Positions 1 through 9,199 of a stretch of 64,000 nt of DNA are shown here, piece by piece (position 1 is the first letter of the stretch; every line of letters begins with the position of its first letter). The notes under the pieces were generated by a model. It was given only the letters and a program-made list of their open reading frames with translations, was not told the origin of the DNA and made no database searches. Source of the stretch: Paenalcaligenes suwonensis (GTDB lineage Bacteria > Pseudomonadota > Gammaproteobacteria > Burkholderiales > Burkholderiaceae_B). The position numbers were made by a program, and so were the translations under genes. The stretch is from NCBI RefSeq assembly GCF_011290505.1, contig NZ_JAANPV010000003.1, forward strand, positions 186,001 to 250,000. The letters run 5' to 3'.

Positions 1-1
1 A

Positions 2-334
2 GATGCCGAGATCAGCCATATTGTTCCTGAGCTTACGCCCGTAGCCGGTGAGTTAGTCGTACGCAAAACCGTACCCTCTGCCTTCTTTGGCACATCACTG
101 GCCGCATGGCTAACCCAACGCGGCGTGCAAACCCTGGTCGTTGCTGGTGCGGTTACCAGCGGTTGCGTACGCGCTTCGGTAGTCGATGCGATGCAGTTAG
201 GCTTTAGACCCTTGGTGGTATCAGATTGCGTAGGCGACCGCGCCATTGATCCGCACAACGCCAATCTGTTCGACATGAAGCAGAAATACGCTTACGTGGC
301 TACCTTAGAAGAAACCAAAGCCTTGCTGGATTAA
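2..334 (+). CDS. nicF: Maleamate amidohydrolase NicF, C-terminal part (gene starts before the window)
   Basis: This is the last 110 residues of an isochorismatase-fold amidohydrolase, open from the left edge to the stop at 332-334. The nucleophile Cys (codon 164-166) lies in the family motif GAVTSGCVRAS, and the conserved Lys is in the RKTVPSAFFGT stretch. NicF hydrolyses maleamate to maleate and ammonia in the cytoplasm, a late step of aerobic nicotinate breakdown. The call over other isochorismatase hydrolases rests on the sequence around the Cys, the ending PHNANLFDMKQKYA, and the neighbouring nicT, nicC and MarR genes. A strong terminator follows at 360-397, so this is the last gene of its transcript. 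The rest of the pathway (nicAB, nicDEX) would lie left of the window. Confidence 0.85.
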   Translation, partial: DAEISHIVPELTPVAGELVVRKTVPSAFFGTSLAAWLTQRGVQTLVVAGAVTSGCVRASVVDAMQLGFRPLVVSDCVGDRAIDPHNANLFDMKQKYAYVATLEETKALLD

Positions 335-359
335 ACTCCACACTGCTAGGTTAGGCATA

Positions 360-397
360 CAAGAAGCCCAGAGCACTGACTCTGGGCTTCTTGTTTT
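360..397 (+). terminator. Rho-independent terminator after nicF
   Basis: A perfect 14-bp stem (360-373 with 380-393) with a 6-base loop is followed by TTTT. The core arms GCCCAGAG/CTCTGGGC are identical to those of the terminator at 1393-1427. Confidence 0.85.
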
Positions 398-482
398 CCA
401 ATGCAACAACACCTTCTTTGTGCTGTGCTCCCTATTTTCTAAATTCCTTATACACTGTGCACCCCTACACAACGAGATATGA

Positions 483-1373
483 ATGATAGACAACACGCGT
501 GGCACCATAGAGATGACTGCAGCAATGGTGATTTCCGGTACCATCTGCTGGTTCGTCGTACTATCGGGGCGCCCAGTAACCGAAGTTGTATTCTGGCGCT
601 GCTTATTTGCCATCGCCATATTGCTGCCGGTCTGTGCGGCCATGGGGCTACTGCGACGCGAACACGCCACCAACAAACAATTACTACTTGCTGCACTGGG
701 TGGCGTCGCTATTGTCATTAACTGGCTCTTACTGTTCGCCGCCTACTCTCGCTCGTCCATTTCCATTGCCACAGCGGTTTACAACACACAGCCATTCATG
801 TTGGTAGGGCTAGGTGCGCTACTGCTACGAGAAGAGCTCACACGTTCTAAAGTAGGTTGGCTACTGCTTTCCTTTGCTGGCGTACTGCTGATCGTTTTGG
901 CTAAACCCGATACCTCCGCCAGCGGCAACAGTTATCTAATTGGGATTTTGATGTCTCTGGGCGCAGCATTCTGCTATGCGGTGGCCGCACTCATCACCAA
1001 AAAACTTAAAGGCATGCCACACCACCTTATCGCCCTAGTACAAGTGCTAGTGGGAACACTACTGCTGCTACCCGTTGTACTAGGCAATCAAGACGCCATT
1101 GCTCCCGCCAGCTGGACCTTTTTGATTACCTTAGGTGTCGTACATACAGGATTAATGTATATCTTGCTCTATAGCGCCATACAACGATTACCCACTTCGC
1201 TAACTGGTGCCCTGTCGTTCATTTATCCAGCAGTCGCCTTTCTGGTGGACGCCTTGGCTTTTGGGCACCGATTGCACCCCCTGCAGATTCTTGGCATCAC
1301 AGCCATCTTACTTGCTGCTGCAGCAATGGTCTTGGGATGGAAATGGCCACTCATTGCCACACGCAGACAATGA
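483..1373 (+). CDS. EamA-family (DMT superfamily) transporter
   Basis: A 296-residue inner-membrane protein with about ten hydrophobic segments, in two EamA repeats (roughly residues 5-135 and 150-285). Members export or import small metabolites, often amino acids or related compounds; the substrate cannot be read from sequence. The ATG at 483 is preferred because it gives the full first helix and follows a purine stretch (ACGAG at 471-475). The gene lies between nicF and the convergent nicT inside the nicotinate locus and is flanked by two near-identical terminators, so it forms its own small unit. Transport of a pyridine intermediate is possible, but only position suggests it. Confidence 0.8.
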   Translation: MIDNTRGTIEMTAAMVISGTICWFVVLSGRPVTEVVFWRCLFAIAILLPVCAAMGLLRREHATNKQLLLAALGGVAIVINWLLLFAAYSRSSISIATAVYNTQPFMLVGLGALLLREELTRSKVGWLLLSFAGVLLIVLAKPDTSASGNSYLIGILMSLGAAFCYAVAALITKKLKGMPHHLIALVQVLVGTLLLLPVVLGNQDAIAPASWTFLITLGVVHTGLMYILLYSAIQRLPTSLTGALSFIYPAVAFLVDALAFGHRLHPLQILGITAILLAAAAMVLGWKWPLIATRRQ

Positions 1374-1392
1374 AGCCCGTATCAATGCCAAT

Positions 1393-1427
1393 AAAAAAGC
1401 CCAGAGTGATTACTCTGGGCTTTTTTT
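1393..1427. terminator. Bidirectional terminator between EamA transporter and nicT
   Basis: The stem AAAAAGCCCAGAG/CTCTGGGCTTTTT has a 6-base loop, with A and T runs on either side. It can end both the plus-strand transporter and the minus-strand nicT transcript. Confidence 0.85.
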
Positions 1428-1446
1428 ACAGCGTAGTTCCACACTA

Positions 1447-2760
1447 TTAACGGTTCACCACTTTCGCAGGAAAGACTAGCGCTAACAAACCACTACCCAC
1501 CAAACACACCGAGAAGAACCACAGTGCTGCATGGCTAGTACCGGTTAGGTCAGTCGCCACACCAATTAAGGAGTTACTGACTAGACCAGCGATATTTGCC
1601 AACGAACACGCCAGTGCAAACCCGGTTGCGGCAGCGGTACCTTTAAGGAAGGTTGCAGGCACACTAAAGAATACCGGCACAGCCCCTAACAACACACCCG
1701 ATGCAATAGTAAACATCAGCACCGTTAAGATCAGGTTGTCGGCCACAAAGGTACTGGTTGCCAAGGCAGCCGCCCCCACCAACAACGGAATACATAAGTG
1801 CCAGCGTCGCTCACGATGACGGTCTGAACTTGCACCAATCGCCAGCATACCAATCACCCCAGCAATGCTAGGAATGGCCGACAACAAGCCAATATGGAAG
1901 GTATCCACCACTCCGGTGTTACGAATGAAAGTGGGCATCCAGAAGCCAATCGCATAGGCCCCTAACAAAATAGAGAAGTCGATGGCACCCAGCATCCAAA
2001 TCTTGATGTTAAAGAACCCATCTTTAAAGCTGGTTTTAATGCCTTTGCCTTCGTTATCATCGTTTTCCAAATCTTTTCGCAGCAGCTCTTTTTCCTCTGC
2101 GGTGAGCCACTTAGCTTTGTCGTAATGATTAGGCAGCGCCCAAAATGTCAGAAAACCCAACAAAATACTAGGTACCGCTTCAATCATGAACAGCCACTGC
2201 CAACCACGGAAGTCATACAGCCCATCAAAATGGCTCATAATCCAACCTGAAATTGGGCCACCAATCACGCTAGATAAGGGCAAACCTATCATGAACAACG
2301 CGATAATTTTCCCGCGTCGGTAAGTAGGAAACCATGTAGTCAGGTAGTACAGCACACCAGGCAAAAAGCCTGCCTCTGCCGCCCCCAACAAAAATCGAAT
2401 GGTATAGAACTGCGCTGGCGTGCTCACCAACATCGTCATGCCCGACAACACACCCCACGAGATCATGATGCGAGCAATCCATACTCGCGCTCCCACTTTC
2501 TCGAGGGCTAAGTTACTGGGCACCTCGAAAAGGATATACCCCACAAAAAACAGCCCTGCACCCAAGCCATAAACCGTTTCACTAAATTGCAAGTCTTCCA
2601 GCATCTGCAATTTAGCAAAACCCACGTTGATCCTATCCAGATACGCAGCTAAATAACAAAAACATAAAAATGGAATGAGCTTCCACGTTATTTTTTTATA
2701 AAGGTCATTGTTATTGTTATCGATGGTTTTCGTAAAAACCGTAGCAGTTTCTGTGTGCAT
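1447..2760 (-). CDS. nicT: MFS transporter, probable nicotinate/6-hydroxynicotinate permease NicT
   Basis: A 437-residue major facilitator with about 12 membrane segments and a central loop (about residues 205-245) rich in Lys, Glu and Asp. It has the make-up of the anion:cation symporter branch, including the early AYLDRINVGFAKLQM stretch. In nic clusters this family member takes up nicotinate-type acids. The ATG at 2760 is supported by an AGGGGA ribosome site 8-13 bases upstream. It is the second gene after nicC on the same strand, 67 bases apart, with a stem-loop in between. Family is certain; the substrate is inferred from the adjoining nicC and nicF. Confidence 0.82.
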   Translation of the reverse strand: MHTETATVFTKTIDNNNNDLYKKITWKLIPFLCFCYLAAYLDRINVGFAKLQMLEDLQFSETVYGLGAGLFFVGYILFEVPSNLALEKVGARVWIARIMISWGVLSGMTMLVSTPAQFYTIRFLLGAAEAGFLPGVLYYLTTWFPTYRRGKIIALFMIGLPLSSVIGGPISGWIMSHFDGLYDFRGWQWLFMIEAVPSILLGFLTFWALPNHYDKAKWLTAEEKELLRKDLENDDNEGKGIKTSFKDGFFNIKIWMLGAIDFSILLGAYAIGFWMPTFIRNTGVVDTFHIGLLSAIPSIAGVIGMLAIGASSDRHRERRWHLCIPLLVGAAALATSTFVADNLILTVLMFTIASGVLLGAVPVFFSVPATFLKGTAAATGFALACSLANIAGLVSNSLIGVATDLTGTSHAALWFFSVCLVGSGLLALVFPAKVVNR

Positions 2761-2790
2761 TATTTGTCCCCTAATGCTGCTAAATCATGA

Positions 2791-2815
2791 ACGCATTCCC
2801 TATTAGGGAATGCGT
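2791..2815. other. Stem-loop in the nicC-nicT spacer
   Basis: Arms ACGCATTCCCT and AGGGAATGCGT pair over a 3-base loop between the nicC stop and the nicT start. No T run follows in the direction of nicC-nicT transcription, so it is more likely an mRNA-stability or processing element than a terminator. A T run does follow on the plus strand, where it could stop antisense transcription. Confidence 0.5.
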
Positions 2816-2827
2816 ATGTTTTTTTTA

Positions 2828-4009
<1,182 letters not shown>

Positions 4010-4022
4010 TCAAACATCCACA

Positions 4023-4043
4023 TTTAAAGTGTACACACTATTT
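4023..4043. promoter_or_regulatory. Operator-like box 1 in the nicC-nicR spacer
   Basis: The box is centred on the palindrome GTGTACAC (4029-4036) with TTTA before and CTATTT after. It matches the box at 4097-4117 at 17 of 21 positions. It lies 44 bases before the nicC start, and is a likely site for the adjacent MarR regulator (inference). A second inverted repeat, TTGAT-TTAT-ATCAA, lies next to it at 4047-4060. Confidence 0.5.
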
Positions 4044-4096
4044 ATATTGATTTATATCAAATGATATTAGGGGTTTTCTCTAATAAAACCATCACC

Positions 4097-4117
4097 TTTA
4101 TAGTGCACACGCTTTTT
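4097..4117. promoter_or_regulatory. Operator-like box 2 in the nicC-nicR spacer
   Basis: Second copy of the box at 4023-4043, with core AGTGCACAC and the same flanks (TTTA before, CTTTTT after). It lies about 70 bases before the regulator start, so one box serves each divergent gene. The match is seen directly; binding is inferred. Confidence 0.5.
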
Positions 4118-4188
4118 ATGAGTTGTGTTAGCACGCCCCTTAGCAACGCGCTATACTTAGCTTCTGTCTCACTCAAACACATAAAAAC

Positions 4189-4665
4189 ATGCAGATGGCG
4201 GAAGAAAATCAGACTATAGATAGCAGTTCGGACTATGACGTTACTGAGCAAATCGGCCACTTGTTACGCCGTGCCACACAACGGCACACCGCTATTTTTC
4301 AGAACAATATCGGTGACCCTCAGTTAACTGCCATACAGTTCGTCACGCTTTGCGCGCTATACGATAAAGGGCCAAGCTCACAGATAGAGCTGGTAGAAGC
4401 CACTGCGGTAGACCAAGCCACCATCCGCGGCATTATCACTAGGCTAAAAGCCCGTGGGCTGGTGCAGTTGTCCACCAGCGACGACGACAAGCGCAAAGTG
4501 ATTATTAGTTTGAGCGCCGACGGTCTAACACTGATTCAGTCCATCATTCCCAAAGCACAGCGTATTAGCCAACTGACTGTGGAACGACTTAACCCAGCCG
4601 AGCAGGTTGCTATCATTTATTTGCTGAAAAAAATGAGTGATGACAGCGGTGATGAGCCTAGTTAA
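4189..4665 (+). CDS. nicR: MarR-family regulator of nicotinate catabolism (NicR/BpsR type)
   Basis: A 158-residue MarR protein. A dimerisation helix is followed by a winged helix-turn-helix at about residues 45-110, including TAIQFVTLCALYDKGP, DQATIRGIITRL and the wing DDDKRKVIISLS. In Pseudomonas NicR and Bordetella BpsR, relatives of this type repress nic genes and are released by 6-hydroxynicotinate. It is divergent from nicC, as in those clusters. The start is uncertain: ATG at 4189 or 4195, neither with a clear ribosome site. Family is certain; the NicR role is inferred from position and from the twin boxes in the spacer. Confidence 0.82.
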   Translation: MQMAEENQTIDSSSDYDVTEQIGHLLRRATQRHTAIFQNNIGDPQLTAIQFVTLCALYDKGPSSQIELVEATAVDQATIRGIITRLKARGLVQLSTSDDDKRKVIISLSADGLTLIQSIIPKAQRISQLTVERLNPAEQVAIIYLLKKMSDDSGDEPS

Positions 4666-4811
4666 GTCGCGCCACTAAGCATAAATAGTTTCCACACCTT
4701 TGTTTCTGATCAACGATTAGAAACACCTTACCCTGCCCATGTGTTTCCCCAAGGCTGCGGATCGCACTATACTTACGCCATAGTCTGATAATTCATCGTT
4801 TTGGAGCGTAT

Positions 4812-5288
4812 ATGCAAGGCCACCCGGAAATCATCGCATGTTTGAATGAGCTGTTGCGTGGCGAGCTAGCGGCTCGCGATCAGTATTTTGTGCACTCACG
4901 TCAATACGAGGATCAGGGTTACCTGAAACTCTACGAGCGCATCAATCATGAAATGGAAGAAGAGACACAGCATGCAGACGCTATCTTGCGCCGCATTCTG
5001 TTCTTAGGTGGCAAGGCCGATATGCGCCCTCACGAGTTCACACCTGGTGACACCGTTGAGCAAATGCTACAAAAAGACCTAGACACCGAATACAGTGTGC
5101 GCGACAACCTGAAAGCAGCCATGGCATTGTGCGAACGCTTAGGCGACTACAACAGCCGCGACATGCTGCTGGCGCAACTGCGTGACACCGAAGAAGACCA
5201 CACCTACTGGCTGGAAAAACAGATCAACCTGATCAAACAAGTAGGGATGGCAAACTACCTGCAAGCCAAAATGGGTACAGAAATCTAA
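4812..5288 (+). CDS. bfr: Bacterioferritin-like iron-storage protein, non-haem (BfrA/FtnA) type
   Basis: A 158-residue four-helix ferritin-like protein with the diiron ligands Glu18, Glu51, His54, Glu93, Glu127 and His130. It would oxidise Fe(II) and store the mineral in a 24-subunit shell. Residue 52, a Met that binds haem between subunits in E. coli Bfr, is Thr here (EEETQHADA). The sequence resembles the Pseudomonas FtnA/BfrA subunit, which also lacks the haem Met. The ATG is preceded by GGAG at 4802-4805. It stands alone with its own terminator, and no bacterioferritin-associated ferredoxin gene is nearby. Confidence 0.9.
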   Translation: MQGHPEIIACLNELLRGELAARDQYFVHSRQYEDQGYLKLYERINHEMEEETQHADAILRRILFLGGKADMRPHEFTPGDTVEQMLQKDLDTEYSVRDNLKAAMALCERLGDYNSRDMLLAQLRDTEEDHTYWLEKQINLIKQVGMANYLQAKMGTEI

Positions 5289-5341
5289 GTACCGTAGACT
5301 ATGGCCGCGATGTTACGCAAGCCATAGTCCTAACACGTACC

Positions 5342-5377
5342 CTAAGGCCACACTGTGTAGTGTGGCCTTAGTTTTTT
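5342..5377 (+). terminator. Rho-independent terminator after bfr
   Basis: A perfect 12-bp stem (5342-5353 with 5360-5371) is followed by TTTTTT. It overlaps the stop codon of the convergent methyltransferase gene. Confidence 0.85.
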
Positions 5378-6123
5378 ACCCCTTCCACACTAATTAACTC
5401 ATCATTACTGTGGGGCGCACGACCATACTCATAGCCACCCGAGACCGCCACATTAGAAAAGCCAGCTAATTGCATGGCCATCTTAATTTCACTGGGGCTC
5501 CACCAACGTAAAGAGAACTCTTCCAGCTCTGTGCGTGCTAATTGCCCGTTTTCCCATAGTTCGTAACGATGCAACTCGGTGCTGACTTGATTCGCGTAAT
5601 CAATAGATAGCGGTGTGCTCGCTAAGGTAACAAGGGCGTGATCACTGACCTGCCACTTACGCATAGACGGTTTGCTGTTAAAGATAGCTTGTGCCGCATC
5701 CAGATCTAGCATCAACCTACCGCCTTTATTGAGCTGCTGGTAAAAACGTGCCAATACCAACATCGCCACATTAAAAGAGTCTATAAGCTGAAAGGTGCCT
5801 GCCGGTATCACAATGGCATCAAAACGCTGCTCTGTTTGGAAGCTGGCGAAGTCTCCCACAACCAAGTCAGCTTTTACCTTGTGCTGTGCCAAGGCGGCAT
5901 GAGCCACCTCTAACATATTGGGCGAGGCGTCATAGCCCACAACGGTTTTACCCGCTTTGAGCAATGGCACCAGGAAGCGCCCATTACCAACACCTGGCTC
6001 CAAAATCAGACCATGCACATCACGCAAACGATCTACGTAGTACTCCACATCGCCAAACGAAACGCCCACGGGTTTATCCACCTCATAGACCAGTGAGGAC
6101 AACTGCCCATATTTATTTTTCAT
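5368..6123 (-). CDS. Class I SAM-dependent methyltransferase
   Basis: A 251-residue protein with a Rossmann-fold methyltransferase domain at about residues 38-140. Motif I is EPGVGNGRF, the acidic motif II is VVGYDAS, and GDFASF is the motif III region. The substrate is unknown. The C-terminal half (about 145-250) has the mixed strand/helix make-up of small-molecule methyltransferases. It is a single gene on the minus strand whose stop lies inside the bfr terminator stem, so the two neighbours converge with no spacer. Confidence 0.8.
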   Translation of the reverse strand: MKNKYGQLSSLVYEVDKPVGVSFGDVEYYVDRLRDVHGLILEPGVGNGRFLVPLLKAGKTVVGYDASPNMLEVAHAALAQHKVKADLVVGDFASFQTEQRFDAIVIPAGTFQLIDSFNVAMLVLARFYQQLNKGGRLMLDLDAAQAIFNSKPSMRKWQVSDHALVTLASTPLSIDYANQVSTELHRYELWENGQLARTELEEFSLRWWSPSEIKMAMQLAGFSNVAVSGGYEYGRAPHSNDELISVEGVKN

Positions 6124-6220
6124 AGTATTTGATTACGCCTACATCTCATCTTTATATCGCTGGCGATACCGTAGCACCCCCTCTGTTTGCACACGATTAT
6201 ATCCTCAGCGACCCGCACCC

Positions 6221-7360
6221 TTATCTACCCTTGATCAGTGCCCTACCTATCAACATACGCTGTATGTCGTTAGCGCCTTCATAAATTTGAGAAACGCGTA
6301 CATCTCGGTAGATACGCTCTACGGCATAGCTTTTGGTGTAGCCACTACCACCGTGAATTTGAATAGCATCAGAGCAGATCTTCTCTGCTGCTTCAGAGGC
6401 AAACACCTTGGCCATGGATGCCTCGGTCAAACAAGGCTTGCCAGCATCTTTAAGCTGCGCAGCACGCCACACCATTAAACGCGCTGCATCCAACTGTATC
6501 GCCATATCCGCTAAGCGAAAGTTCACAGCTTGGTGTTCAATAATAGGCTTACCAAAGGTCACGCGCTCTCGCGCATAGGCCGTAGCCGCGTCTAATGCAG
6601 CACGCGCCATCCCTACCGATTGAGCCGCAATGCCGATGCGGCCTTCTTCTAGATTGGATAGTGCAATCTTGTAGCCCTCACCCTCTTTGCCCACCAAAGC
6701 ATCCAAGGGCACCCTGCAGTTTTCAAAAACGATTTGTGCGGTATCTGAGGCGTTTTGCCCCAACTTTTCTTCAATGCCAGATACGATATAGCCCGGCGTA
6801 GACGTAGGCACCAAAAAGCAAGAAATCCCCTTCTTACCCGCCGCTTTATCCGTTACAGCAAACACAATCGCCACATCGGCATTCTTGCCTGACGTAATAA
6901 ATTGCTTGACCCCGTTCAGCACCCACGAATCGCCGTCTTTTACAGCAGTCGTTAATAACGCTGAAGCATCTGAACCAGCCTGAGGCTCTGTCAAACAAAA
7001 GCAACCTAGTTTCTCGCCGCTCGCCAAGGGGCGCAGCCATGTTTTCTTTTGCGCTGCTGAGCCGTACTTATAGGGTATGCCGCACACCAACGAATTCTGT
7101 ACTGACACAATGGTAGAGGTGGAGCCATCCCCTGCCGCTATTTCTTCTAACACCAGCACTAAGGTCATGTAGTCCATGCCTGCACCGCCTTCTGCTTCGG
7201 GGATCGCTACCCCTAATGCCCCTAATGCTCCCAGCCCCTTTAAGGCTTCTGCGGGGAAGGTGCACTCCCTATCCCACTTTGCTGCAAAAGGCGTGATTTT
7301 CTGATGCACAAACTCACGAATAGAATCGCGGACCATCTCGTTTTCTGGCGTTAACAGCAT
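6221..7360 (-). CDS. Acyl-CoA dehydrogenase (short/branched-chain type)
   Basis: A 379-residue flavoprotein with the three standard acyl-CoA dehydrogenase domains: helical N-terminal, beta middle and helical C-terminal. Visible motifs are CFCLTEPQAGSDA (FAD/substrate contacts), QIHGGSGYT and the catalytic-base motif YEGAND with Glu361. It introduces a trans-2,3 double bond into an acyl-CoA and passes electrons to ETF. The Glu position matches short-chain butyryl-type enzymes. ATG at 7360 is supported by AAAGGT upstream. No other beta-oxidation gene is adjacent, so the precise acyl substrate is open. Confidence 0.9.
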   Translation of the reverse strand: MLLTPENEMVRDSIREFVHQKITPFAAKWDRECTFPAEALKGLGALGALGVAIPEAEGGAGMDYMTLVLVLEEIAAGDGSTSTIVSVQNSLVCGIPYKYGSAAQKKTWLRPLASGEKLGCFCLTEPQAGSDASALLTTAVKDGDSWVLNGVKQFITSGKNADVAIVFAVTDKAAGKKGISCFLVPTSTPGYIVSGIEEKLGQNASDTAQIVFENCRVPLDALVGKEGEGYKIALSNLEEGRIGIAAQSVGMARAALDAATAYARERVTFGKPIIEHQAVNFRLADMAIQLDAARLMVWRAAQLKDAGKPCLTEASMAKVFASEAAEKICSDAIQIHGGSGYTKSYAVERIYRDVRVSQIYEGANDIQRMLIGRALIKGR

Positions 7361-7467
7361 AGTTCAACCTTTAATTTATTCAAAAGTAAAAACACTGCCC
7401 TGCTAATAGTGTGTGGTTAGTTAACAAAGTACCGCATCTAGCGGGTAGATACCACAGGTGATCGCAC

Positions 7468-7502
7468 AAAAAAAGAGGACAAGAAGCTATCTTCTTGCCC
7501 TC
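7468..7502 (-). terminator. Rho-independent terminator after the YebE-like gene
   Basis: Read on the minus strand, a stem of 12-13 bp with one G-U pair (7474-7486 with 7491-7502) has an ATAG loop and is followed by TTTTTTT. Confidence 0.8.
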
Positions 7503-7526
7503 CCGCAATCCGCTATGCGTTTGTCG

Positions 7527-8222
7527 TTACGCGGTCACTTGCAAAGCGGTTTGCTCCAAATGCTCTTTCAAACCTGGCTCTAGCTGCAGTTGCTTAGCCA
7601 GCTCATCTAAATAGGCTTTTTCCATAAACGTATCGGCTTCGGTTACTAACACACTCACCAAATACACCTCGGCCTTTTCCTCGGGGGTACTCGCCAGTTT
7701 GGCAATGGCCGCCGGGTCTGCTGGCCCTTCTAACTGCGCAGCCAACCATTTTTGCTCGGCCTCTACAGTAGGCAGCTTAGCAATTTCAGCATCCAACAAG
7801 CTTTGCTCTTCTTGATTGATATGGCCATCGGCTTTAGCCGCCGCAATCATGGCCGCCAACACCAAACGGCTTTGTTGTTCCATGACGGGTGCAGGCAATT
7901 GCTGAAATGCCGCTGGCGTAGTCGCCTGAGCGGTGGAATTCGCGACGGGTTGCCCACCCTTTTGCTTCCAATCACCATAGGCTTTGTATGCCAGCGCCCC
8001 CACTGCGGCCACTCCACCATACATAGCCACCTTACCACCCATTTTCCTAAATTTCTTGTTACCTAGCAGCAAGGCCAGCGCCCCGCCAGACAACGCACCA
8101 CCTGCAAAGCTTTTCACAGAAAAAGGGTTGGACGACGTTGCTTCATTATTGGTCGTAGTCGCTGATTTGGTATATGTCTGAGCAGACTGCAGCAATTGCT
8201 GCAAGATATTCTGTAGCGACAT
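7527..8222 (-). CDS. DUF533 / YebE-like, TerB-fold protein
   Basis: A 231-residue protein. The N-terminal part (1-50) is polar and low in complexity. Residues 40-75 form a Gly/Ala-rich hydrophobic stretch typical of DUF533 (GGALSGGALALLLGNKK, then GGVAAVGALAYKAY). Residues 115-231 are a helical TerB-like domain with the acidic motif AKADGHINQEEQSLLDAEI. E. coli YebE has this layout and is membrane associated; its biochemical role is not known. It has its own terminator, and the divergent SDR gene lies 173 bases away. Confidence 0.8.
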   Translation of the reverse strand: MSLQNILQQLLQSAQTYTKSATTTNNEATSSNPFSVKSFAGGALSGGALALLLGNKKFRKMGGKVAMYGGVAAVGALAYKAYGDWKQKGGQPVANSTAQATTPAAFQQLPAPVMEQQSRLVLAAMIAAAKADGHINQEEQSLLDAEIAKLPTVEAEQKWLAAQLEGPADPAAIAKLASTPEEKAEVYLVSVLVTEADTFMEKAYLDELAKQLQLEPGLKEHLEQTALQVTA

Positions 8223-8395
8223 AAGGCTTGTACTCCAAAAACAGTAGAAAGTAGTTGTTGGATAAGCATCTACGCAATTAGTTCAACATCAACAACCTTA
8301 AAACCCTAACTTCTTTACAGCAAAAACCACGCCTACAGACCCGCTGTAGTACGCTACGATAACGCTACCACACCAAACCAAAACAAGAGACAAGC

Positions 8396-9145
8396 ATGCA
8401 AAACCGTCGTGAAGAAAGCATTATTGTGACAGGGGGTGCTCGTGGCATAGGAGCAGAAATCGTTAAGCTATGCTCACAAGCAGGCTATGACGTTTGCTTC
8501 ACCTTTCAACAACAGCACGATGCTGCCCGTAGGTTGCTAGAACTCTGTCAGACACATACTGGGAAAGTCGTTGCCTTACAGGCCGACGTTAGTGACGCCA
8601 GCAAACGCGATGCCGTATTTGATGCCGCGAACAAGCTGTCACCCTTACGTGGTTTGGTGAATAATGCGGGCATCACCAGTGTGATCGGGCGCTTTGAACA
8701 TGTAGAGGAAGCCACCATACGCCATGTGTTTGAGATTAACGTCATGGGCACAATGCTAATGAGCCAACACGCCATACGTTATTGGTTGCAGCACAATCAA
8801 GCCGGCAATATTGTTAACGTATCCTCCATCGCCGCAAAAACCGGCTCACCAAATGAGTACGTGCATTACGCAGCCTCCAAAGCTGCCGTAGAAAGCTTCA
8901 CTGTTGGCCTAGCCAAAGAGGTCGCTGCCCAGCGCATTCGTGTAAATGCAGTGTCTCCTGGTATTACACGCACCGACATCCATGCGTTGTCGGGTGAGCC
9001 CGATAGAGCCACGCGCATTGCCAGAAAAATCCCTATGCAGCGTGCGGCTGAAGCTTCTGAAATCGCAGCTGCCGTCGCTTGGCTGCTATCGCCCGCGTCG
9101 TCTTACATGACAGGGGCCATCGTCCCTGTTGCTGGGGGCTTATAA
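8396..9145 (+). CDS. Short-chain dehydrogenase/reductase (SDR)
   Basis: A 249-residue classical SDR, cytosolic and probably NADP-dependent. TGGARGIG at residues 12-19 binds the cofactor, NNAG is at 89-92, the catalytic Ser is at 143/144, and the Tyr158-xxx-Lys162 pair is in YAASK. The usual C-terminal VAGGL ends it. Length fits FabG-like and sugar/alcohol dehydrogenases; the substrate is unknown. The ATG at 8396 follows AAGAGA. Position gives no pathway clue, since the next unit is convergent. Confidence 0.88.
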   Translation: MQNRREESIIVTGGARGIGAEIVKLCSQAGYDVCFTFQQQHDAARRLLELCQTHTGKVVALQADVSDASKRDAVFDAANKLSPLRGLVNNAGITSVIGRFEHVEEATIRHVFEINVMGTMLMSQHAIRYWLQHNQAGNIVNVSSIAAKTGSPNEYVHYAASKAAVESFTVGLAKEVAAQRIRVNAVSPGITRTDIHALSGEPDRATRIARKIPMQRAAEASEIAAAVAWLLSPASSYMTGAIVPVAGGL

Positions 9146-9149
9146 AACA

Positions 9150-9180
9150 ACTGCGCCGTACTTTATTAGTACGGCGCAGT
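9150..9180 (-). terminator. Terminator after the racemase-family gene
   Basis: A perfect 12-bp inverted repeat (9150-9161 with 9169-9180) has a 7-base loop. On the minus strand it is followed by TGTTTTAT, so it mainly ends the transcript of the ABC/racemase unit. It also lies between two convergent genes. Confidence 0.7.
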
Positions 9181-9199
9181 GTGCTCTGCCAGTAACCTA

